DNA of 64,000 nt from Armillaria gallica (GCA_037576215.1 JBANDB010000021.1:124001-188000), one strand, 5' to 3'; numbered from the stretch's first letter, positions 1-11,875 are shown. The notes: generated from the sequence alone by a model not told the origin. Made by a program: numbers and translations.

Positions 1-2150
1 CGTTGGCATGCCGTTGGCTTTGCCTCACAATGGAGTACATAGCGGCGATATCGCATTCTGATCGCAGCCAAATTAAAGCCTGAGTCTGCTATTAGACGGT
101 GGAAAAGACGAGAATCAGTAAAGAGTAGACCTTCGGCCTGGTGTGGCGAGTGTTCTGGAAAGAAATTACTGTGTCAGTAGTCTGGAAACTTTGGGACGAT
201 AGTACCTTCGTTGATCTGGTCTCTGGCATAACAAATGATGAACGGTGGAAGAAAGACCGAGTGAGGATAAGTAATTGCACGACACAATGTCTTTTCTCCC
301 CACGTTTTGGACATGAGGTTCAGGGAGGACTAAAAGCCAGGAACTCGAACTAGTACCGACGTGAACGGAGTTTTGGGCGAAAACATGAACTCGCACATCG
401 AGGCGATCACAGCGAAGAAATGAGACACGAAGCCAAGAGTGTGACAAAATCTTTCTGGTCATAATCATGGGATCAGGAGCTTACTTTGGTTCGTGGTGAC
501 CGTTTACTCTTACCAGCCACTGGGTACCAGGGTCCTCTCGGGCGGCGGCACCGTGCCGTGGTGACCGATATTTCAGATCTAGAAAATGCTACAAGATCCG
601 GCTCGAGGATCTGGCGGATCTGATGGATTATAACGCGCTGACGAAGACATTCAAATCGGAAGACGACCACGTGTCCAGAAACGCGATCGAGGATTCAATC
701 AATTCCTGTGAACTTGACCTGTTCCTGATTGGGAACTTGCACCTGGCGACACCCTCTGCCCAGTGCTTGCCTCGCGATAGGTCTCATATCCGTCCCGCCA
801 TGTATTGACTCGCGCAACGGGAAATTCCATCACAGAATACCCTAACAATCCGCGATAGTGTCCCGACGCCCGAACGAAAACTTTACCTAATATCAAGTCA
901 AAATCATATCTCTGCGACCGAATGTAATGACCTCCCCCCTTGTCATCTAGATTGGACAGATATTTTACGAATGGCTAGACATACGACACTTCTATATCAG
1001 GTGCTGCAGAATATTAATCACTCCGAAAATAGTGAAATTTTTGCGGAGTTTCTGTTACTCAGAAACTAATCCTGAAGCTAACGGTATACTATATATGGCT
1101 ATGCGCCCTGTCCCGACATAGATGACAATCTCAACATTGTCAACTAGAACAACATCGAGTGACGGTGGACTCTGGAGAATAGAACGATGTATCCGATACT
1201 AATCTGCCACTTGACTCGGAGGGACAAATGCTCCCAATCACAATTGGCCATCCCAAGCCGATCTACGAAGCGAGTTTAGGCCATGAGCTAGAAGCATGCT
1301 TCAAATGATCGTATTTTCGTAATCCTGGACGTCTTACCTGGGGTGGTGGAGCTCAGGGCAGCTGACAGGCTGCATGTGTTAAAATGATCAGCATCCCATC
1401 CGCCGACGGTATAGCTCGGTATAGGAAAGACGGCTAAAGACGGGGATACGATGGGGCGACGATCAGAAATAAAGCTTGCTTGATAGGGAGATCTAGAAAC
1501 TGGCCATGGGGTGGAGAGCAGGCACCACTAGATATATGGTCAAATTAACGATCGCACAGCCTCGTATGAGTCGCACCCAATAGGGGGCACATCACTTTGC
1601 TGGCAGATTGTTTTTTTTACGCCAAACGAAAGCACGATAGCGTTCCACCCATAACCCATTACCAAGGTAGCGGGAATGACTTATGGCAAAGTCCGAATCA
1701 GTCTGTGAGTATTCCTTCGTACAATTCGTATCCCTGGTTGCCAACGTCTGTCGAAAAATCAAGGTGTGACTTCAAGACCGTCGGACCCCGTACCTTTCAG
1801 TGCCGTCACTTTGAGACTCGATGACCTGTCAACAATCACACTAGTAGAGTAGTGCTTGCTATATTCGAGAGGGCGGAGCAGTCGGTATAATATATGGGAT
1901 CCCTTTCGGTAACAAGAATGTTGTAATAAAGTACCTTTTCTTCGCAACTGCAATGTATCCGCATTCGTGGTCTGGTGCACTTGGTTTTTAAACACACACT
2001 ATAGATTAGGGTTTTCCCAGAACTCGCAAGTTGTTGCTAACGAAGAAAGAACCAAGGATTTTTTTTTCTTTTCCCCTTTTCTATGATCACTGCGCCGTGC
2101 AGACCACTATACGGATCGATGGGAACCGCGATCCAACTCATACTCGACAC
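1..2150. other. Left end, no supported gene
   Basis: I find no convincing coding region here. Open frames are short (under 100 codons) and overlap on both strands, with no splice pattern that joins them. A short phrase near 1683-1697 recurs near 20102-20116 and may be a scrap of repeat family R2. Low confidence that nothing is encoded. Confidence 0.4.
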
Positions 2151-2154
2151 TTCT

Positions 2155-3481
2155 TCAAACGAGGAATCCTGTTGAGGCTGTCAGTAGGAGGAAGAATAGG
2201 AAAAGCCATCGCACCTGTTCTGCCCGTACAACCTCAGGTTCTGGCTTTCCATCGTCGACCGTACTGATACTGCTCATACAGCGAGAAACAGACATTCCCG
2301 CCCGCTCTTTCCTTTTGGAGATGACAGTCTGGAGTACCAACTCGTCTTCATTATCTTTTACTACGGTTGTGTCAGCACACAGCATCCTATTTGTTGCAGC
2401 AGTAGAATCCCTGGAGACATCATCAGAAAGGCCTGTTAGGCTCGCCGTAGCAGGCACCGTCTCAAATTGCATTCGATCAATGGTTTCCTCTAAAGTTAAA
2501 TTCTGCTGTGTCTGTTCATCCAAGCGAACTTGAACCAGTGCTAGTTCTGCTTGGAGGCTAAGAGATGACGGTGGGAGTATCGCGTCGTTCGGCACCACAG
2601 TATTGGCGCTGGCCTCATTCAGCGCGCTAATAACCTGATCTCGCTGTAGAAGCTCATCACGATACTTCCCAGAGATGTCTATCAAATACATGGTCATAAA
2701 TCTCCAAGCTGAAATATTACAGAAAATCCATGGCTTACTGCACTGCTCCTGATAGAGCTTTCGTACACTCGCATTTGATGTCCGAACCTGGTCTAGCGAG
2801 TCCAAGAGCTTCCCAACTTCGTTCTCTAAATCGGAAATTTGAGTCATGTTTCGTTTCTATGAAGGGGACAAATCAGTTGTGACGTTGGGAATTGAAGGAA
2901 AGAAAAACCTCTTTAGATAGCAAGTCCGTCTCCTGGCGCCTGGTGGTGTCTAACTCCGTCTGCAGCTCGTCGATTTTGCTAGACAGCCTCTCAACTTTGT
3001 ACTCGTACTCAACAATTTTTGTATCTGCTGTCGCTTCCGCATCTGACAACTGTCTTCGTAAATCTGATGCCTGCTTTTTCCAGTGAACATAAGCATCGTA
3101 ATACGTGTCGTCTGGAGCATGTGTTTCACTACGGTCAGGTTCGAGCATAGGTTCGTGTCGGCTATCTTGCTCATGCCGGCTATATACTCTTCGAGCCGGA
3201 TCATCTCTCTCCCCAGACCTGACGCGCTGAAGCAATTGTAGGGATTGCGAAGAAGTCACCTGTAAACCAGGCGCATCCTTCACGATCCGATTGAGCTGGG
3301 CGAGTTCCGAACTATCCATGATTTCAACGCCATAGGTGTCTGACAAGGACTTCACCACATCGATGAGGGATTCGGCAGGAATGGCTGATTCACCTGAGGC
3401 AGTGATTACCGCCTGGGAATGATCGCTAAAGATATCCTGGAATCGGGCCGCCATATCGGCGACAGCCTGCTGTCTTTCTCC
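2155..3481 (-). CDS. Tail-anchored coiled-coil protein, function unknown
   Basis: Two exons join exactly in frame: one ends at 2909, the next runs 2856-2155, and the 52-nt intron (2857-2908) has GT and AG ends. The first visible ATG is at 3454, but the frame stays open to an acceptor-like site at 3482. A 17-codon upstream exon (3616-3566, beginning MARAAIGC) could splice to it in phase, so the true start is unsure. The protein is hydrophilic and rich in E, Q, K and L, with heptad-like stretches (for example KVERLSSKIDELQTEL). It ends in a basic and acidic segment followed by about 17 hydrophobic residues (WLFLFFLLLTASTGFLV) at the extreme C-terminus. That arrangement suggests a tail-anchored coiled-coil tether of an internal membrane. 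I recognise no named family. It appears intact. A 30-nt stretch (encoding KPWIFCNISA) inside exon 2 begins GTAAGC and ends TTTCAG, so it could be a very short optional intron. Confidence 0.7.
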
Positions 3482-3639
3482 CTGCGAACTGCATTAACAG
3501 AAGTGAGACACGAATGAGTAGATGAACTCAACCATATGACACTGTCAAGAGCTTGTATACGATACTAAATATTTGAGCACCGCCGAAAGTCTGCAACCAA
3601 TTGCGGCACGTGCCATATCGTCGGACCGGCGTATTATTG

Positions 3640-4362
3640 ATAATTAATAAAAGTTTTTGAAAATTCGCCCTTCAGCATGGCCACCACGTGAGTCCCAAAA
3701 AGGAACGCGTCTGACGAACTGACACATGACCACAGGTCAGCTCAACTCGTTCAACTGCCACTCTCTCTCTCCCTCTCCCACCACGATCCCCTCGCCACCA
3801 CCTACGACGACGGCGACGTGCACCGCCGCCTCCCTCTCTCATGCACCGCGGCTATACTGCCCTACCAACTGTGCTCGTTCTGAGAGTTCGAGCTTGGTGA
3901 CGGGCGCTCGCACATCACAACTGAAGAGGCCAGGAATCGGGATCATCAGCGACGCGACTACCGCTTGACCTGACGCGTTCAATATTATTGGTGTGACTAG
4001 CGCAGCTGCTCTAGGACGATGTTCATCACGGAGGAATAGAAGTACGTATATTTATTTATTAGCTTATCACTAGTCAGTAGTGGTACATTATGTACTACGA
4101 TTCTTAGCTATGTTCTTTGAATAAACATGGAATTATCACTTCTTTTGTACCTCATCAGCATGCAAAATAACAGGTTATAAGTAAGCCCTGTACAGTGTAG
4201 AACTTGTTAATTTTTCTCTTCAATGCCACCCCACTGCAGACCACTAAGTAATATTGAGCGCTCGTGAGTCGGTTCGTTGTGTGATTACCTTTTCAGGTTG
4301 TCACGTAACGGTCACGGAGGGCGAATTTGAGGCAACTATTAATAAAGTCACTATTAATATTA
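3640..4362. mobile_element. Candidate non-autonomous TIR element (~0.72 kb)
   Basis: The two ends are imperfect inverted copies. The left end has ATTAATAAAAG, then AAATTCGCCCT, then ACGTGAG and AAAAGG. The reverse complement of the right end shows TTATTAATAG, AAATTCGCCCT, ACGTGA and AAAAGG in the same order. The interior has no transposase; its one open frame (3726-3968) is low-complexity Ser/Thr/Pro and probably not a gene. The outer boundary and target-site duplication are unclear because both ends are AT-rich. Confidence 0.4.
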
Positions 4363-4379
4363 TGACATAGTTTATTCCC

Positions 4380-6390
4380 GCTACCTTGGTAGTGGGTTCT
4401 TGTCTTTCGCTGGTTGATTCGTCGGAACCTAATTTATTCAGCTCCCAAGATCTGTCCGAAGATGAGTCGTTCAATGGAGGTCGCTAAGGTCGGTCTATCT
4501 TCGACGCGCCATATATCTCAATCTGTGCGAGAGTGTCATTTGCGCCCTGATTAATGATTATCAAATTATATTGAGTTAAGTTGATAGTCAGCAGGATTGC
4601 AAATATTCACGCGTCACGGTCCGGACCCTCCGGAAATCCGCCCGACGTCCCCGCTGCGGTTCCCAGGTCCAGGGATAAATAAGAGGGAGGAGGAAGCCTG
4701 AGCACTGGCCCCGCCACCGCATCTTGTCAGATAGTGTACTTGTTGCGGTTAATAAAATGCAGTGTCCTAAAAAAAAAGTTCACAGTAGGATTGAATTACA
4801 CTCATTGAATGACATTGATTCGAACACAATGACACCTTTATGCAAGCAAATTCTTTTATTGTGAATGTTACTCTCAACAAAGACTCCTTCAATGCAACAC
4901 ATGTAACACAGTTCCAGCCATGCCGACACACCACAGATAGACGAGTAAATATTAGAACGACAACCTGAATGATGCAGAGCATCATAGTACCCGTGGATGG
5001 AGTATGTGAACCATGTAAATCGTCGCGCTGAGCGCAGAAACGAGTAACACGGAGCGTGTTGATGTCGGGCAACAAAATCCGACTGCGAACCAAAATGCTA
5101 CAGCAAACGTCGTCAATAGGGAACGACCAGATATTAAATATGCACTTAGTCATCACACGGCGCAGCCTGAGCAGTTCTGTACAGACGTCCTGAAATATAG
5201 AATCAGTGGGAAACAACGGACAGGTATTACGGACGCACTGGTTGTCCTTCGCACGTGATGGCCCCAGTTCAAGGAAGAAAGGTGAGAAGGCAGAATGGAA
5301 CGCGCGCCTACCGGGGTAGCCCCCAACTTCAAAGTCACCGCTGGATTGGATTGGAAACTGAGGGCAAGCCTCTTTGTCCCTCACCCTAATGTATGAAGAG
5401 TGTGCCAGCGAGCTCGAGAAGTCCGAGGGCCCTGTGTCTGACAGTTGAGTCTTTTTCTGTTGGATCAAAATAGCCCGTACTTCGGCGGATAGACGAGCTC
5501 TGGTCAGCTTGTGACTGTTACGATGTATAGAATGCCAAACGTTCCATGAATCTCGTCCGCTTCATCCCTCATTCCAATGTCTATGGATTCGTGTTCACTT
5601 GGATTAACATCGAGTGCTTCGTGACTGTGAAGATGTACAGATTTCTGTATGCTCCATGAGATACGAAGCGAGAACGCGAGTTCAAACCCTAGAAGCGAAT
5701 AGTTGAAGGCCTGATCATGAGAAGTTGAGTCGCACTGCAGATTTACTCACCATTACGACGATAGAAACCCAACTTTGATGATGCCAGTTTCGATTCTTCG
5801 AACATCCTTCCGTATAAACAGAAGGCTAGATCTATTCGGCGGGACTTGAGACAGGGTAATGTAGCAGGCAGCACCGCCGTGGACACAGCGGGCTAGGTAA
5901 CAGTCAAGTATCGTGGTCGCTCTAATGTCAAAATGACTTACCCGGGTCCGGCCCGCGTATCTGAGAGGGTGGCGAAAGTCACGTACTCTCACGAAGGAGC
6001 TAACGCAAGTGACAGGTGTAAAGACTGGTTATTTGCGAAAACCCAAGCTACTACAGCGGTACGTAGCTCTTATATACTACTGACGAATATCCAATAGGTA
6101 CAGTACTAGAACGAGTCGAGAACGGTGGAGCGAGCGAGCGACAACGGGGTGATAAATGAAGGAAGGACCGGGCCTGAGGCCGGCTCGTTACAGTATCCTC
6201 CTTCTCGACGTCTGCTCATGATCATGATCAGCGGGCCCGGGCTTCACTGGCTGGCTGCTGAAGTCGCGAAAAAACCTGAGGTGAATACTTCAGGACCGCT
6301 AAACCTCAGGATCATTCCGTGCAGACGGCTGTCTTGTAATATGTATAAGACGTGTGTGAGTATCACTTTCCAGATGTTTTGTGTAGTCTA
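4380..6390. other. Gene-poor stretch with one unexplained ORF and a repeat scrap
   Basis: The longest frame is 4767-5468 on the minus strand (233 codons). It is unusually long for chance here but has no recognisable domain, an erratic composition with many cysteines, and no partner exons, so I do not call it a gene. A copy of dispersed repeat R2 lies at about 6165-6330. Confidence 0.35.
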
Positions 6391-6394
6391 ATCC

Positions 6395-6722
6395 TCCTCC
6401 TCAGCACTTCTCGTACATCGTTCCCGATGACAAGCTGCAACAAGCATCAGAAATCCTCACCTCCATGGGCTTACCGCTATCCTTACCCGACCCGCTATAT
6501 GTTTCCATAGGAGGAGACTCGCACTCTATAACCTATATGACGGTGATTACGGGAAAGGTTTCGAAGTCGAGGATGAAGATGAAGGATGACGAAAGGGAGA
6601 TACAGCAGGCCATCGCCATTGTACGTGGGTGGATATGGAATACAGGCGAAGAATGGATTGGTGATGCGCTAGTGGAAGTCATTGCTACGTCTGCATATAG
6701 CAATCTTCCATGGATGTATTGA
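6395..6722 (+). pseudogene. Fragment of an unnamed Agaricomycete protein family
   Basis: The sequence encodes HFSYIVPDDKLQQASEIL and then MGLPLSLPDP in one frame. A shifted frame follows with YNLYDGDYGKGFEVED. The first frame then resumes with RGWIWNTGEEWIGDAL and stops at 6722. From memory, a family of uncharacterised Agaricomycete proteins has a 'IVPDDKLEEAS..L...GLPL' start and a 'W..GEEWIGDALV' end with a much longer middle. Here the middle is short and the phrases lie in different frames, so this is probably an internally deleted, frameshifted relic. No enzymatic function is known to me. Confidence 0.4.
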
Positions 6723-7190
6723 GGGATGCAGGCATTAATTACAACACCGGGTAAGCTCTGCTCCTACCGCACCTCGCCAGCTTTGGCTAAAGTGTAGTTT
6801 TTCAGTCTGAGTGTGCTAACACCCTGCTATACAACATATCGCTTGCTTGTGAGCCAGGTACCCTGTTGGAGACCGACACTTTGTACTCACCCACCTGTCA
6901 TAATTGACGTTACGGAGAGGATTATTTGTTTTTCATCTCTGCAGTAGTAGCGAGGCAAGAAATTATGACTTCCCATTCCAGAGGCCTTCGGTAGTTGTGT
7001 CTGCTGTGGCGTCTCAAAGAGTTATCAGGAAATAGATTGAGGGATCGAGTCATCATAGAAGAGCGTATTTACTTCTTTAGTTTTAAGTTGTTGTGTGCTT
7101 CATGTAGTCATCGAATTAATGAGCGACTGCAAAGAATGTTTCGCCCATTGAGGAATGTTGCCTTTATCAATCTCTATTTTCCTTACTGTC
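6723..7190. other. Intergenic, nothing supported
   Basis: No coding or repeat signal that I can support. The short open frames here lack plausible splice partners. Confidence 0.4.
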
Positions 7191-7197
7191 AGGCGCA

Positions 7198-8777
7198 GTG
7201 ATTGAAAAACGAGGAATGAAGCGCAAGAGAAACGAAGCGGCGAAGGTGTGTTCTGCAGTATACACCTTTAATTTTCAGATGTTTCATGTAATACTCAGCA
7301 CAGAAGGATATAGGTGTAAAGATTGGTGGGTGCGAATTTCTGTTTTCTTTCTGTGCACACGCAGTACTTATGTCGAGTACCTCTAGCATCAAGATTTGAA
7401 GGAAGCCAAAAAAGCGGCGAAGAAGGCCTAAACTGTTGAGACCCAGAAGCTTGTAAAGAAACTCAAGACGTTACGCTTTGTTTCTGGTTTTCACCTCGGG
7501 TACCCGTCCTTATTCTTCTAAATTCTTTCTTCAGAACCAAAAATGAAGATCATTCGCAAATAACGGAATGCGAATCCGAGTTGGATGAGCTCAAGGTCAT
7601 TCTCATTCTCAGCGCGTCTAATGCCGGGGCCTGGACCACGAAACCGTAGCAAGAACTGCGCTACGGTCGAAACTACTCAAAGACAAGATACTCTCCGGAA
7701 ATAAGCATGTACGGGCTACTGTCCTTTCCTGTATGGAAGCAACGTAAGGCGTAAGGGGGGGTCCGTTGCGTTGCCTATTTTGAACCTTCGTAAGGCATAA
7801 GGAGGGGGCTGTTGCTTACGAAGGAATCAAATAAGGCCCAGAAGTAGCAAATTTTTGCTCCCTGCGGGGCAAATGTTGCGGGATTTAGGCAACGTAAGGC
7901 CTAAAGCACCTCTCGTTGCACATGCTGGAAATATTTGTGAGCGTAAGGGGTCCTACGCCGTTGCTTCCATACAGGAAAGGACGGTACGGTGTCAGACCAG
8001 CTCCAGTCTAATCTTCTGGGCGGGAGGACCAAAGTCCAGAGCCGCATCCTCAGCTCCAAGGTTCTCGCTGTCGAAATTGCCAGCATCATCGAGAATCTTC
8101 GAGCGGTCATCCTTCCGCCCACTGATGAGGATGTCGAGCCCCCGAGGAAAATGACAAAGGTCGAGGTGGAAGCTGGTGAGGATGCCCATAACAAATATTC
8201 TACAGGCGCATCGACATTTCTTCCATCGTTATCAGTCGGATTTATCAAAGGAAACGAGGATCCTGACTGGAGCGAGAGTGATACGAAAGCGGGAGATATC
8301 AAGCAGAAGAAGAATCGGAGAAACCAACGGGCTAGGCGGGCGTAAGTTTCTCTCTCTTTCTTAGTTTCTTCCGGTATCTAACTGTGGTTTCTATAGAATT
8401 TTGGAGAAGAAGTATGAGAAAAATGCTAATCACAAGAAACAGGAGGCTGCGACTGAGACTGGTCGCAAAAGATGGAACACTTCCGAGGGAGGCCCTTCGA
8501 AATGTCATTATGATAGCCGCACGTCGCGCGCGGGAGTGCCAAGATTGAAGGTGATGGCATGTTCAACGTGCGCGCTAAGGGCTCAGAGGGGCAGCACCGC
8601 CAACGTCCAGATACCGGTTGGGGGCAACGGAAGGCCTTGTCCCGTGAGGGCCCTGTGGCGAAACGAGATGATGAGAAGGAAGCCCTTCATACGTCTTGAG
8701 AAGCCAAGCGAAGACTGCAGGCGAAGTAGCAAGTTATGAACGCCGATATTCAGAACAGAAAGATTAAATTTTCATAA
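7198..8777 (+). pseudogene. BUD22: BUD22-like ribosome biogenesis factor, decayed
   Basis: BUD22 proteins act in nucleolar 18S rRNA maturation. Family landmarks occur in order: MKRKRNEAAK (from 7213), HQDLKEAKKAAKKA then TVETQKLVKKLK (7387-7470), DHSQITECESELDELK (about 7552-7595), LQSNLLGGRTKVQSRILSSK (about 8000), TFLPSLSVGFI (about 8215), and the hallmark KKNRRNQRARRA just before a 56-nt intron (8343-8398), then KKYEKNANHKKQE. The end EAKRRLQAK..IQNRKIKFS reads to a TAA at 8775-8777. Lesions: TAA at 7429-7431 where Lys is expected after AKKA, a 266-bp MITE inserted at 7719-7984, a frame change after 8470, and a TGA (expected Trp) plus a TAG in the last motif. Early intron borders are unclear. 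The order and density of family motifs make the identity firm and the inactivation very likely. Confidence 0.8.
7719..7984. mobile_element. Mariner-like MITE (266 bp) inside BUD22
   Basis: The ends are inverted copies: GTCCTTTCCTGTATGGAAGC followed by AACG from 7721, and its reverse complement ending at 7982, with one mismatch just outside. Both flanks are TA (7717-7718 and 7985-7986), the target duplication expected of Tc1/mariner elements. The interior carries several related sub-repeats built around CGTAAGGC.TAAGG and has no transposase. It interrupts the BUD22 reading frame. Confidence 0.75.
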
Positions 8778-8779
8778 TA

Positions 8780-9335
8780 TAACTACATGTGTTTATTCCT
8801 TGAGGAATAGTATGCAAGTCTATGGGCGTGTGTGCAAAAGGTAAGGTGTAGGATGGCGAAAGATTTACGATCGAACAAGGTGTCATAACAGCGTTAATTC
8901 AAAACGGGGTGGTCCGGGAGCATACATGTCTTTTCCGACCTTGCAACCTACAGTCCTTGGAACACCACATTTCGCCACACTTCCCACAGTGTGGATAGTC
9001 AGAGCCTGGAGCGCTACTTCCACATTGAAGAAGCTGGACACACCCATGGCAAACACGCATCGAAGATACTGCTGACGATCCTCGCTGTCGTAGCCAAGAT
9101 GTGCTTCGTCAGTTGCTTGTCAGACAGGGCGCCCGCGTATACACTCCTTGCTGCCACGCTCGATTGGCGCAGCAGTGGCCTAAGATACCATGTAATTGAG
9201 GTAGCCGTCAGCGTGGAACCACATCGTGGATGGACAAACTCACCATGTCGTACCAAGCACGTTGCCGCCATCTTCAGGCTCGGTGGAATGGGAGTCAGCC
9301 TCCCTCTGGTGTTGTCAAAACCATCGATTTTCGAT
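8780..9335. other. Intergenic with opposed open frames
   Basis: Frames of 117-118 codons are open on both strands (8991-9344 plus, 9014-9370 minus). The minus frame reads slightly more protein-like, but neither has a domain or splice partner. Not called as a gene. Confidence 0.3.
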
Positions 9336-9339
9336 CCTA

Positions 9340-9690
9340 TATAATAATAAGCCAACATGTTAGCCACCAAGTCGTTGAAGCAATCTCAGTGGAAAACTTA
9401 CTCGTAAAATCCTGACTCTGCAACGTGCGAGATCCTGTATCTGCGAATCGACGTTTCTTAGGTCATCTAATCGTATCCGTGATACAACGCTTTAAGCTGA
9501 CGGCGACAAGCTTAAGGGAAGAGACAAGCAGGATCAATTGTGCCGGGTGCCGAATTCCAGACGTCGGGTTGGCGTCCCGAATTTCCCGAAGTAGGCTGTT
9601 TCGCATCCTGGGACCAACAGCTCTGAAGTGTGAGATATTCGAGCTTCTCATGCAAAGAAAGTTAGTCACCGTCTGGTTCTCGTACGGAAT
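9340..9690 (+). repeat. Dispersed repeat R3, copy a
   Basis: This segment matches the reverse complement of about 34000-34250 in ordered phrases: ACATGTTAGC, GAAAACTTACTCGTAAA, TCCTGACTCTGC, then AGGATCAATTGTGCCG and CCAGACGTCGGGT. Both copies preserve a short peptide around TSRINCAGCRIPDVG, which suggests descent from a coding element. Divergence is substantial. Confidence 0.5.
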
Positions 9691-9879
9691 TACTTACGTG
9701 TTGGCTATCTCCTCGGGTACTTCGTAGTGTTTAAGGCTGGATAAATCGTAGTTAGCCCCCACGTTGCGTTTGCCAAAGATGCAAACCCGTTTTGCTACTC
9801 ACTTCGTTTCAGTCCAGCGTTACGATTCTAACCTGAAGTCCTCACAGATGTGCGGCAGTACCATGGTACATCCATTGCT

Positions 9880-10275
9880 TGTCTCGTTTCTCGTTGAATT
9901 GTTAATACGAGTAAGGAATACTAATAGTGATGCACCGTCCGTAAGCGCAAAGTGGGCAAGAATTCCAGCGGTTCTGAAGTAAACACCCCAGATTATCCGC
10001 AAGGAGAAAAGAGAACCAATCCCGGCCAAAGTGAAGCCCTGGCAAGGGTTTGGGCAGACGTCCGACAGATTCGAAGTCAACAGTCAGGACGCAAGATTTC
10101 AAACCCCGATGACCTTCTGATTCAAACAAGTACATCGGGATACGACTCTACGTCATATCGTGCTTTGACAAGTCCAAAGTCGTTGTTCCACGACGGCTCA
10201 GGATTTATTCCACTGTGTCCACGGCGGCCATCCAGACAGTAAATATTTTACGCCAAGATATCAGTAGAACGCGCA
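9880..10275 (+). repeat. Dispersed repeat R1, copy a (inverted relative to the others)
   Basis: The reverse complement of this segment aligns with the copies at 15.9, 25.7, 32.8 and 34.7 kb. It keeps one frame (9952-10242) with SSGSEVNTP, SEALARVWADVRQIRSQ and KISNPDDLLIQTSTSGY, nearly identical to the protein read from the 16-kb copy. A GTAAGG donor-like site follows LSASAG at about 10292. Both ends are truncated. Confidence 0.6.
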
Positions 10276-10299
10276 GACTTTCTGCGTCAGCAGGTAAGG

Positions 10300-11140
10300 A
10301 CTTGTGTCTGAATTAATATGCACGACAGTATGGCTCACCGTTTCTGTAGAACTTTAGAAGAGGTTGTTCTTTTGATGTTAATTTGGGGAATCCCACAGAA
10401 ACGATGGAATCTGGTTTCTCTTCTAGTCTCACAGGAGCATCTTCGCGTCGTTGCATCCGTTAGTATACAAGTCATGAGCTGCTCGTCATCCAACCCGATA
10501 TACAAGAGACAGTGACATTCACGGAGACGCCTGTCTCATACTCACTACCGATGTGACTTGCACCCTGGCCGTAATTGGTACTCGATCTGATATCAGAGAA
10601 ACAAGACTCTCCTACCAGATTCAATACTTCTATGAGACAAACGTGACATACGTTGGCCTCGAAGTCTGGATTCCGTGGGCACAACCGTCAGGAGTCGCCA
10701 ACTTACCTTTCTCCCTGTTAGGCTGTCGCTTCTTAAAGTCTCCAAACCTTCTCGCCGAGAACCACCCGATCTCCTACCCTCGTTAATCCTACTCTGGTGG
10801 CATTCCAAGGCGAGAAGTCACAGCCACTTCCGCGCGAACCTCAACATTCGCCTTGCTGCTAGGATTGTGCGGCCCGTGGCCTTCAGGGAGTCTGCTCATC
10901 GTTCGACAGAGTTGGATTACGGCCCAAGCTTCTTAACGACGACGTTAGATCCCTCATCGTCTATTAAGACTATACGATGGAGTTGGACTACGATCCAAAC
11001 GTCCGCGCCTGCTCAACGACCACTGATTGGACCACAGCCTCCTGTCGAGTTGGACTGCAATCCAAGCGTCCGTCTCACGCCTAGTATCGACGTGAGCAAC
11101 AGGCCGGGGGAGCGGCAGCAAGTGTATCTGAGCACTGCGA
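10300..11140. other. Intergenic with a degenerate tandem motif
   Basis: Three diverged copies of a phrase beginning GAGTTGGA(T/C)TACG.(T/C)CCAA occur near 10910, 10980 and 11048, spaced about 70 nt. A 173-codon frame (10675-11196) covers them but is basic and repetitive, and I do not call it a gene. Confidence 0.35.
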
Positions 11141-11217
11141 ATGACTTCAACGAATCTTATATATGTAGAGCCCGGTACTCTTCACGTGTACAATAATGGT
11201 CCGCTGATAATAAAGTA

Positions 11218-11518
11218 CCTTCATTGTTGCTACAATGCAGTATTGTCCGCTTACATCAATACCCCTATGTTTTAGCCCCTCCAACGTGCTGTTTTCGATA
11301 AGATTCGGAAGATTTTTGGGAAATAGCTCTAGATCTTTGATTCTGTCTCGCCCGATTTCTTGCTTCTTAACGCGTAAGAATTCCTTGGTATAATCATCGA
11401 GTTCAGAATAGAAGATACCTCCATTCTTAGGAAAGCTATTCACTGGAGATACGTGCCAAATGCGTCCTGACACTGAAAGCAGGAAGAAAAAATGGGAATG
11501 GACGTCGCCGTGGCCCAC
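11218..11518 (-). CDS. Hypothetical protein, single exon seen
   Basis: A 100-codon frame starting MGHGDVHSHFFFLL has balanced, protein-like composition (PKNGGIFYSELDDYTKEFL, RIKDLELFPKNLPNLIEN). It stays open to about 11147, but the last part reads as intergenic. No domain is recognised and no partner exon is evident. It may be a remnant of an older gene. The plus-strand frame over the same bases reads less like protein. Confidence 0.3.
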
Positions 11519-11589
11519 ATTTATGATCTTGTTCGGTGCCCCGAGGTTGCAGCTAAAATTTATGTCGGAGGAGCAAATACTATGGGGAA

Positions 11590-11875
11590 GGGACAGTCTA
11601 TTTTCGCCCTTTGTCCTTGGGTAAACGTTTTATCCTTAGATTTCAGATGGAGCTTGCGGGTGGAAGCGGCCCCTGAATATTTTCAGAGATCCCTTTTTTT
11701 CTCTGACCGTAGCCAACACACCGGGTCGGTCTTGATTGACAATGATGTTCTTGAGCACCGAGTTGCTTCGCTCTCTTGGCATTCGGATTCGGTCATTCTT
11801 ATCACGGTGAAGACCAAGGACTTTACCCACAAACATGCGGCGTAATTCTTCTCTACTTTTCACAGCACATCACAC
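11590..11875 (+). repeat. Dispersed repeat R4, copy a
   Basis: It aligns with about 30625-30950 in the same orientation: a start near GCATGTA-like text, then CAGAT...GGTGGA.G.GGC..CTGAATA, TCTTGGCA, and ATTCTTATC.CGGT.AAGA. Minus-strand reading gives basic peptides ending ALSEI or APSEI in both copies. A weaker third trace of the left edge is near 14070. No function inferred. Confidence 0.45.

Noticed and set aside
3726..3968. 80-codon Ser/Thr/Pro frame inside the TIR element
   Set aside because: Low complexity from CTCTCT and CCACCA runs; no transposase or other domain.
4767..5468. 233-codon minus-strand open frame
   Set aside because: No domain, no signal or splice partner, and an irregular cysteine-rich composition. 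Length alone is not enough in a 64-kb window.
10675..11196. 173-codon plus-strand frame
   Set aside because: Driven by a degenerate ~70-nt tandem motif; no domain and no homologous copy in the window.
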